Source of the DNA: Asterionellopsis glacialis
Lineage: Eukaryota; Bacillariophyta; Plagiogrammaphyceae; Rhaphoneidales; Asterionellopsidaceae
Assembly (NCBI GenBank): GCA_014885115.2
Contig: WKLE02000557.1
Coordinates: 55,917-119,916, forward strand
Direction of reading: 5' to 3'
Length of the DNA: 64,000 bases
Below are positions 51,935 to 61,306 of this stretch, piece after piece. The notes under the pieces were generated by a model. It was not told where the DNA came from and ran no database searches. It saw only the letters and a program-made list of their open reading frames with translations. Every line of letters begins with the position of its first letter. The first letter of the stretch is position 1. A program made the translations under genes and the position numbers.

Positions 51935-54779
51935 AGTATTCTAGCTCTTGGAATAAATATGGTGTTGAAAAGTTTAATGATCTTGTGACTATCCTCAAAA
52001 GAGATAGACTATGTGAAGACCAGCATTGGAGAGATCCCACAGAAAAATTGATGAAGGAATTCAATAAGATTAGAGCTAGAAGAAAGAGGAAAAAGGATTG
52101 TGGTTTAACAAAAGTAAAAACTACTCCAAAATTGGTTTTGAGGATAGTGATGATGACGAGGATCATCATAAGGGTGATAAGATTGAAGATAGTACTGTGA
52201 TGACAAAGATGATGATGACAATAATGTAAGTGATATGAACCTGAGATGTGTTGAAGGAAAGATTTGGAATAGTAGAGAAACCACAGCATCCCTAGCAAGT
52301 AACATCTGATCAAGAAAAAGGACATTACAAACAAATACTGTATTTGTTCATTCCGATATTTGTTAAATATAAGTAAACAAATTATAATTAGGAAAACAAT
52401 TGTGTAAAAGGAATATATTTTAGCTACAGAACATGACTATTATGTAAGAATGTTTTAGTTGGCTGTAAGTAAAAAAATTGTATTTAGTAACTGAATTAAA
52501 AATACTTAGTACTTTCAATATAATATTTTTACTTAGTATGTGTAGGCATGAGGACACTTCCTCCCATGGTACCTATGTTTTAAATAATGAATGATAATAA
52601 AGCCCGCATTAATGGACTAACACCACATTCTTCAGAGGAAGAGTATGCAATGACTATTATGACTTAGAATTAGAGATACATGACACCAATACTCACAAAA
52701 CTTACAAAACATGACATAACATTACACACCACAAAACATCAAAGCAAACTTTAGCAGGTTGTGCTAGATATTTTTGCACCTTTCCCCAACAGTTTTTACT
52801 TATGTACTCTTTCCTAATGGCATGTCCCCCAGGAGCTCCTACTGGTTCATCCCAGCAGACTGTAGCAACAGAACCCAAAGCAGATCCTTGACATACTTAT
52901 CAAGAGTCTTAGCAGTAGATACTATACACATAAAATATTAGATTGCTTTGATTTAATAATAATGTGCCCATTCTTTTCCTTTCTGGCACTTCATCCTCAA
53001 AGTAGATGTTCTGGCCATGGCTGCAAGTCAAGCGTATTGGTTTACCTGGTTTATTGGCAGCAGGTTAAAAATAAATGTTTAGTTTTATTAAAAATTCCAT
53101 ACCACACTGATAAGCACCCAAGTAATATCACTTAAACAATTGAATTCTGAACAACTGATACTGCAGTACTCACTCATTACCAACATCTTAATAAATTCAT
53201 CATGACACCTAGTTCAACCATCTATCAAATAAGGTAATTTCCTGCACTATCCTGTGTTACATCAAGTTTTTTTAATAGCACAATTCAGGTAAAGGACTCG
53301 AGTAATTTATTTGAATACTAGTTGATGCTGCTTGGTTGTGCAAGAACTACTAGCAGTTTTCCCAGCTTCTTGTGTGTTATACTACTAAGTGCATGATGGG
53401 AGCAGACATGACTTGATGTCCTACTAGTCTAGTCCAAATATTAATTCTTAATATTATCATTGGCTATAATAGGATTGAACCAGTCATATATAGTATTATC
53501 TATTTGTGAGCAAGACCCAGCAGATGATGTGCTACAATTTCTTGGGGCTTAAAATTTCTCACGGAACTCTCCAATAACAAACTTAGCATTTTCAGACTCT
53601 CACAGCAACTTTCAAAGAAAGTTGATCTGCAATAAGGTTGGATTGGTTCTAGATGATGGGGAAACAAATTCACAATAGGGAAACTACATTGCCTCAAATT
53701 TTTCTTGCTGTTGGTTGTCTTTATGTGCTGTTGTGTGATCAAAACAATCACTGTGAAGACCAGGCAAGAAATTTGATTTGATTGGTTGTTATGGAATTTT
53801 GGGGTTTCATGAAAACAATAAGCTGTTGACATGGGGGTAATGAAAATGGCCCACCTCCCACCAAATACCAAATACCAAAAATACAAAAGAGGCACCGACC
53901 TCTGATTTCGTCTTGTCTTATCGGAATGTGGGAAAAACAAAATGACTTTGTTGACAGTGTAAAAAAAAGTATTTGACACAGACAGACAGACAATGGGTTG
54001 GATCCTGAATTCAATGAATCATGGATCCGAAATAAGAATGTTCCCGGATGGACGAGTCTCTACGTCATATACGAGGGTACCTGTTGGGCCTATCGTACGG
54101 AGCTACCGGTTTAATCTACAGGTACAGGTACTGTAGATGACCCAATAAGTTCCGGACACCTCTAGTAGAGGTATAATAGCGGTTAATAATTAAAAAAACT
54201 ACGAGTAGCTAGGATTTTTCAACGATTAAAAAATTAATACAGTGTATAAAAAATATACCCTTGTGATTTTTAAGCAGGCGGAAAAAGCTTCTGTGTATAC
54301 TGAGCCTTCTCCTACCTGGTACACAATTAGACATGTAGGACTATCTGTAGGACCCACAGGGGCGCTTACGACTACAAAGGGTGGTGCTGTCATCCCCGCC
54401 AACGCACACCTCCGAAATATATCTCTTGGTCCTAGCGCAGATTTTTCGAAAGAAGAAGATAGGCACTACGTCATGTATTACTACGTCATACAGGTCGATA
54501 AGTCTGAATAATTTGGAGTTCTTGAAAACAATACCTGGTAAGCCTTTTTGATGAATGCTGGTGATGGCTTTTCTGTCCGATCAATAAGAGTCTTAATTTA
54601 TTTTTTTATTTTTTATCTACAAATAAGAAGATGATTTTGTCAGAATACACCCACCAGTACCTCATATTTCACATACCAGTTAGAACTATCTGTACATATA
54701 TAATAGTTTTACCTATGTATCACTACATGTCGGTTGTCTTTCTTGTAATTGTACCAGCTAGAGCTAGGTCCTAGGGGTA

Positions 54780-55510
54780 CTGAAAGTAGCGTACCAGGTA
54801 AGGGTACCTGGTACCCGTACCAGGGAGTTACCGTACCGTAATGAATACCTGTTTTACAGCAACAGGTACTGTACCGGGTACCCATCGTATGAATATGAAA
54901 CAGGTACCTGGTACTGTACAAGCAGCAAGTACAGGTACAGTGCCTGTTACAGGTCCTGTCCCTGGTATGAACAAGGTACCTGGAGCAGTTACGTGCTGGT
55001 AACAGCAAAAAAACCTCTAACTGTTACCCGAGGTACCTTACGTGTACAATACCTTGTACAGGTACGTACCTCAACAGTCCGTAGGTACCTGATACAACTT
55101 ACCGAGGTATAAGTGATTCCTTCAGCATGTGCCAGGTGGTATGGTAGGACCAAGAGAATAGAAAAATTAAAAGAACATAATTCTTCTTTTTTAAGTCTCT
55201 TGACTGTATGTAGCACTGCTTAGGACTATCAATGGTACTGTACCAGGTACGGTACCTCGTTGCCCCAACAGGACCTGTTACGTCTTCAAAGGCATAAGTA
55301 ATTCGTGAGGAGTCGTACTTTATCCACTATTATTTTTAATGTACCATACAGATTTATCATCTGGTTCAAGCAAGAACTCATCTCTACTTTCTCTATGGTA
55401 ATACAAGGTTATAATAAGTACATACCTGAATAGTACCAGGTATACCAGGTACCTGGTAAGGTAGGAGGACACTAGTCCAAAAGGTCCCACTGTACCAGGT
55501 ACTGGTGGGA
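54780..55510. repeat. Array of GTACCAGGTAC/GTACCTGGTAC palindromic motifs
   Basis: Dozens of variants of TACCAGGTA and TACCTGGTA, many fused as GGTACC palindromes (for example near 54805, 54900, 54976, 55240 and 55449), with irregular spacing and mixed orientation. It lies upstream of the first paralogue gene. It is not a simple tandem repeat, since the units differ and spacing varies. Its nature is unknown. Confidence 0.75.
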
Positions 55511-55574
55511 CCTCTAGAGAATACATAATGTACCTGTACCACCGGTAAACATTGTTTGGGAAGAAATTAGAAAG

Positions 55575-55640
55575 CACCTCGAAAGAATCGACAAAATTAT
55601 TTTCAAATCACCTCGAAAGAATCGACAAAATTATTTTCAT
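55575..55640. repeat. 34-bp tandem duplication just upstream of a start codon
   Basis: CACCTCGAAAGAATCGACAA... followed by AATTATTTTCA occurs twice at a period of 34 bp (starts 55575 and 55609). The second copy ends about 35 bp before the ATG at 55673, so it lies in the 5' UTR or core promoter. Confidence 0.85.
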
Positions 55641-55672
55641 AAACTTCAGAACGAAGTCGCGACACATTTAAT

Positions 55673-58084
55673 ATGGAAGATTCCGGACATTCGAGACCAT
55701 CAGTCCCCTGTTTTGATGCTTCAGAAAAGACGCTCGAAGACACTCAAATATATCTATTTGATATTGGCACGTCTTTGAAAGTAGATGCAGATAATGCACC
55801 TTCGTTGAAACCTTCAGAAAAATCTTTTGCAATGCGAAAGTTACCTTCAAGTGCAAAGGGGAAGAATCTAAAAAGTGGGTGGAACGTCGATCTTGGTGGC
55901 TTTTCGACAGCACATGCATTATCTTCGTTGAGCAACTCGTTAAAGAAGGATACCACCAGGACCAAGAAGCAAACAGAAGGTCACCAGCCGCGTAACTCAC
56001 TTGGGGCCCTTCGAAGAGAATCTCTCAAGTCGTCTAAGAACAAGAAACGATCTGATTCGATACTTGAACCCGACACTCTGAAGAAAATGAAAGATGCTGT
56101 TGAATTATTTGACGATTTCGAATCATTGCTCGGAACGACCACCAGCGACGTTGACAACCTTGATGATGACTCTGAGAAGTCAACGTCGTCACAGAGGATA
56201 GGAAAAATTTCTGCAGCCCTTGAAATGGCATTGACGATATCAAAACGAAATTCAGTTATTAAGAGCATTAAAGACTTTTCTGAAAAATGCAATGATAGTG
56301 AAATTATGATTGCGTCTACAAACGGCGAAGCAAACAAGGATTTGCCAACTCAAATTAATTCATATCTTGATGAATACTCTACTGATGCTTTATTTCCACC
56401 ACAGGAACCAGACAACATAAGTATTGCATCTAAAACTTCAAAGCACTCAATTCAAGGAAAGAAATCCAACGAGGAGAAAAATTGTAATCTTTCACTGCAG
56501 CGAAGGTTTTCACAACTATCTGCATGTGATAATATTTCTGCTAAGAAAAAACCCCTTTTTTTCTTTGAAACAAAAAGAGCTGCAGCAGTCGACCAAAAAA
56601 TTACTTTGAGTATCATTTTCTTACGGACCTACGCGGTCGTTCTTAATGAAGGTGTTGAAGAGCTAGCGCGGGTAGAGGTCTTGGTGGATGGCGCAGCTCG
56701 AGCTAACCAAGCATTTTCACAATCCCTGAAAAGTACACTTGAAAAGAGCCTTGGCAAAGATAGTCATTCGCATGATGTTGGACAGGCGTCTTCACACTCA
56801 TACGCCTCGACTGTGTCAACATATTCATGCAAGTCCTTTCAAGACCCACTAGATTCTCTCTTCACATCACAAAGTTTGATAGCAGCACAATTTTCCGGCA
56901 ATGCTAACCACGCCCTTTCTAGCACTATCCAGGAGATCACTCATTTGCAAGAGGAAACGGAGGCCCGATCTAAGTATATAGAACAAATGGGCGACGCTCT
57001 TTTGAATGAATTTGAAGCTGTTGAAAAATATGTCCAGAAGTGTTGGCGTAAGTTACAGCTGAAACTTGTACTGCCTTTATCAACTTAAGAATCTGCGACT
57101 TCTTTGAATCTAGTCTAACTTTTTATATGTTTTCTCCTGTATTACTACAAATTAGAACTCTACAATGAAGCCGCTGTTTCAGCTTCATCAGACAACTCCC
57201 AACGATCGAAGTCTTTGTTGAACAGTAAGAAAAGTGATCTATGGCTGTTAGAAATGCGTTATCGTGTTGCTGTTAAATATCAAGCATCGCTATGGAATTC
57301 GATATCAGTTCGACTTTCAGAAATGTTGTTATCAGGCAGAGAAAAAGAATTAGAACGCCGTGTGAGACTGCAAGCCTTACTTCTTGACTTTGTATCGAAG
57401 CAGAAGCGTCTGATAGGAAGTTGCTCTTCAATGCACCCCGAGATTTTACAAGAGTTATTGGACCGCAGCGAGGAGGAAGAAATCGAGATTGATCTTAAAA
57501 ATACCCTTCAAAGTCATTTAGAACCCTTCGAGCGTTGGGAAAAGAAATCTTTGTTGGACATGTCACAAAGTCTTGCCGAGAGTGAAGAACAAGTACTTTG
57601 TGACCTAGATATCTTGGAGTGCCCTCTTGCTAGCGAACTTGTAACAGCATGCAAAATTGTGGAACGAAAAACCCAGAACTCTCTCGTGAACTACAGTTGG
57701 CAAAAGATGATGGCTGTAACTACAGCACATTGTAGCTTTCATGTTTTTGAGGTGCCCGACGTTGTTGGGAGAAATGTAGATGTTGTAGATGCCTTTCTTT
57801 CGCTATTGCCAGATCCATGGATTCCACATTCAATTGACCAGAAGCTGGAAAATATCAACACCATAGACGAAAGGCTTGATATATCTCCATCGGAGACATT
57901 CTTTCTCCCCAAATGTGATATTTCGAAAGAACGTTCAGGACAGATCAAAATTACCGAGCAGCGTGTTGTGCATAGTAGCACTAGGAACTTCTTTCCGAAA
58001 AAAGATGCCCGGGAAATTGTGTTGCGTTCACTGACGAGTGATCGTGACAAAGGCAACGAGTGGTGTGAAGACTTTGGGTTCTGA
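55673..58084 (+). CDS. Hypothetical helical protein, paralogue A of an inverted pair
   Basis: No family is recognised. Two exons, 55673-57047 and 57156-58084, with a 108-nt phase-1 intron (GTAAGT...AAATTAG), give 767 aa. The first 290 residues are Ser/Lys/Asp-rich and look disordered. A conserved block follows (PLFFFETKRAAAVDQKITLS, then FLRTYAVVLNEGVEEL), a linker with SCKSFQDPL, and a long helical region that spans the splice site and includes DLWLLEMRY and LQALLLDFVSKQKRL. The C-terminus has SPSETFFLP. The helical layout around a lipid-friendly basic face resembles F-BAR-type membrane-shaping proteins, but I can show no signature, so function stays open. The intron position is identical in paralogue B. 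Confidence 0.75.
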
Positions 58085-58762
58085 TGCGTCTCACAAGATA
58101 TCCCTTATGATGCAGTGAGCATCTCATACTAAAGCTAACGTAATAGGCAATTGTATAAAACGAGTACATATTTCGGGACACCTCGAGCCACATTACCGCA
58201 CTTCCATTCTCTGGATTGGTGAATTAAGTATATCTTCCTTGTCCTTGTCCTTGTCCTTGTCCTTGTCCTTGTCCTTGTCCTTGTCCTTGTCCTTGTCCTT
58301 GTCCTTGTCCTTGTCCTTGTGTTTCAAGTCTAGGATTAGTTGTCTCTCACAAGTCGTAGGTAAAGTGCATTTCCATTTCATTCATCTCGGGAGCTTAGTC
58401 TGAACTTTGTGCCCTTTTTCACGAATAATGTATCTATTAGATGTTACAGTACCGTACAAGGACATTTCATGATGTGTGATCTACCTCACGGGTAAGACGT
58501 AGGTTCTAAAGACGTCGAGCAAGGGCCTTTCTAATCCATCACCGATTACAGATTGAGAGGGATGATTGAAAACTACAGTAAATTGAAGGTCACAACCGCG
58601 TTTTTAAGCTTCTACAACTTCCTGGTAATCTTTAGTCAAGCAGACAAAGAAAAACATACTTTTCTAGTCAAGCACAGTATAAACATATCATATTCCTTTC
58701 ATCTTAAATTCATTTCTACAATCTTACTTTAGCTCTTATATATCATTGGTATGAGTTGCGCT
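58085..58762. other. Tail-to-tail spacer of the paralogue pair
   Basis: About 680 bp between the two stop codons, holding a hexanucleotide microsatellite (58237-58320). An open frame reading Lys-Asp repeats on the minus strand comes from that microsatellite and is not called. Confidence 0.6.
58237..58320. repeat. (CCTTGT)14 microsatellite
   Basis: Fourteen uninterrupted copies of the hexamer CCTTGT, 84 bp. The perfection suggests it is young and length-variable. Confidence 0.97.
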
Positions 58763-61306
58763 TCATTGTACAAGAACTTTACTTTGGACCTCATTTTCAC
58801 GACCGGCGCAATCGCCACAGAAAACAGTATCACGAAAGCTTCGCCACTCATCTCTATTATGGAAATAATCCGCTCGTATTTCAACCTCTTGTTTGTTACT
58901 CTTTTGAAAAAAATTCCTAGCACTGCGTGGAAGTGCTTGGTTGGCTTCTTGGTGCTCTTCATTTATCTTCAGTATTCCAGACATACGACATTCGTGCTCA
59001 ATGCTTACATTGCAGTCGGAAAGGAAGAAGCTTTCTGTTGGTGTGATTCGAAGCGAGACGTCTGCATTTTTGGCATTCGGCTTCACTTCTCCTGCTAATG
59101 ATGGAAGTTGTGCCTCTGGTAGGAGTTCAAGGAACGTAGATTGGAGATCTGTATCCTTATCGACAGATTGGGGAACTGCAAAAAGGTGGAAGAATTTATC
59201 CTCAGTATGTACAGCCATCATTGTCTGCCACTTGGTACCACCCAAGGCACCTCGAACTTTTCGATCTACAAATGCACACGCCGTGACCAGCTTGCTTGAA
59301 AGAGGACATTCTAGCGTTTCTAAACTGGCAAAAGCTTCCTTTTCCTGTTGAAGGAGACCCAATGAGAAATCCACTAAACACTCACTCTCCCAACGTTGAA
59401 AACGATCAACGTGTGATTTGAGCGTATTGGTGATATCAATCTCAACTTCTTGATCGTTACGGTCCAACAATTCTTGAAGAATCTGAGGATGCGTTGAAGA
59501 ACAGGCTGGCATTAGTCGTTTCTGTTTGGACACGAAGTCAAGCAGTAGCGCTTGTAGCCTCCCACGGCGTTCCTGTTCTCCCTGTCTACCCGCCAGGAGA
59601 ATCTTTGAAAGCTCAGCTGCAATTTTCCGCCAGAGGGATTCTTGGTAAGCAACAGCAACATGATAACGCATCTCCAGCAACCATAGATCATTATTGGATA
59701 GATCCTTCGACTGATTTAATGAAAAATCGGACTCATCTCTAGTACTTCGTTGTGTAGACGATGCTGCAACAGCTGCTCCATTGTAAAGTTCTGCAATAGG
59801 TGGACAAAAGGAAAAATCCAAAAATTAGATATCATTCCACGGTGTGGTGCCAATTATGTCAAAGCCAAAATGAATTGTATTAACGAACTTACGCCATGCT
59901 TTTTTTACATCTTCTTCGATTGATTCGAGTTTGCTCATGAGAGCATCCCCGATATCTTCAATATATTGAAACCGATCTTTTGCTTCCTTTCTTAACTTGG
60001 AGAGCTCTTGCAGACTACTGGATAATGCATGGTTTGCATTATCAGAGAAATGGTCCGCAATCATACTCTGAGAGTCAAAGAGAGATGCTAACGGATCTTG
60101 AAAAGACTTGCACGAAAGTGTTGATACAGTTGAACCGTACGAACGAGATGACACATCACCACCTTCAATTCCAGGGCTTTGATAGCCCAACGTATTCTCA
60201 AGTACAGATTTCATAGCACTTGAATAAGCAAGATTTGCACGGGCCGTCCCCTCGACCAAGGATTCTACACGCTCAACCTCTTCAGCTCCTTCGTGGAGGA
60301 CAACTGCGTAGGCTCGCAAGAAAATTACCGAGAGAGTAATTTTTCGATCAACCGATGCACTGCGATTCGCCTCGAAGAAGAACAATGGAGTTTTCTCAGG
60401 ATCAGAACCAAAGGATGACGAGTGGGTTCTTTTAAAACGTATTTTGCCGTTATCCTCTTGGTTGCGCCCTGATGTCATCAGGACATCATTACCGGATTCT
60501 GCATCGTCAAGCTGCAGAGAAAGTTCACTCATTTCCATGGTGTTGTTTGATCTTCTGGTTTCAAGGTCCACCCAAGGTTCCTCTTCCTGCGGAACAATCG
60601 GTTTTGATTCGCCGCTGTCATGAAAGCTTGTACTTTCGTCACACTCGTCTACATCTTCATCACATGCTTCAGCCATCAGGTTGCGTCTTGATATTTTCAT
60701 AGCAATTTCCAAGGTTGGTGGGATATCTTGTTGTTGATTTTTCGGAATTTCGGATTTTTCGGAGATATCTGATACCGAGCATTCACCATGATCGTTAACA
60801 TGTAAAAGTTGTTCAAATTGATCGAACATGTCTACTGTGTCCTTCATTTTCTTGATCGTATCTTTTTTCTTCCTTCTTGTTTTTGAGGATTCGTCATTTA
60901 TTGACTTCTCTGAATCTTTTCCTTGCGACGACATTTTTTTAAGATTCTGCATCGACTTGGTTCTCCGAGGTAGAGCCGATCTCTTCTTTTTTGAAGAACG
61001 TTTCTTAGTGTTGTGCTCTTCAAAGTTTGTGTTTGTGGGGAGAGCGGACGTATGAGCAGCTGAAAAACTACCACTGACATCGAGTTCCCACGCTGAATGG
61101 CATTTTTTCATGACGCCCCTTCTTCGAGACTCCGACGAGGGCAATGCTATTGCGGATGAGAGCAATGCCGATTTGTTGTCTTCATCCATTTGCCAAGTAC
61201 TGTGGACACTTCTACGACGAGTGCCGGTACTAAGATTAGATTTGCCTGGGATGTTCGCCTTATCGATCAAGGATATGGTAGATGATCCGTTTTTAGAATT
61301 CATCAT
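58763..61306 (-). CDS. Hypothetical helical protein, paralogue B of an inverted pair
   Basis: No family is recognised. Exons are 61306-59893 and 59790-58763, joined in phase 1 over a 102-nt intron (GTAAGT...ATTGCAG) to give 813 aa. It matches paralogue A along most of its length: PLFFFEANRSASVDRKITLS, SCKSFQDPL, DLWLLEMRY, LQALLLDFVSKQKRL and SFFLSDCNVS. After the splice site both read QLYN(E/G)AAV. The N-terminal 190 residues are Ser/Lys-rich and diverge from A, apart from short islands (for example AWELDVSGSFSAAH against NVDLGGFSTAH). The shared intron position shows descent from one two-exon gene. Start is an ATG at 61306, directly followed by a second Met. Confidence 0.75.

Larger units (their letters stand above)
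51332..52200 (+). pseudogene. Older open frame interrupted by a solo LTR
   Basis: With the LTR and one 5-bp duplication ignored, the frame runs unbroken from 51332 (just after a TAG) across 51406/51940 to 52200. It encodes a polar stretch, then SSSWNKYGVEKFNDLV, then a Lys/Arg-rich helical segment. Shortly after 52130 a one-base shift is needed to enter an Asp-rich segment. I do not recognise a family; a transposon-associated protein is possible. It lacks a start, so it is a remnant. Confidence 0.5.
51935..55672. other. Gene-poor region leading to a GTACC-motif array
   Basis: About 3.7 kb. No gene is supported outside the interrupted frame that ends at 52200. From about 54.3 kb onward the palindromic GTACC(A/T)GGTAC motif becomes dense. 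A small open frame at 54242-54511 runs through this and has no recognisable content. Confidence 0.45.

Noticed and set aside
54242..54511. 89-codon frame near the first motif array
   Set aside because: It overlaps dispersed GTACC motifs and shows no recognisable protein features.
58193..58381. Minus-strand frame with a run of Lys-Asp repeats
   Set aside because: It is only the translation of the (CCTTGT)14 microsatellite.
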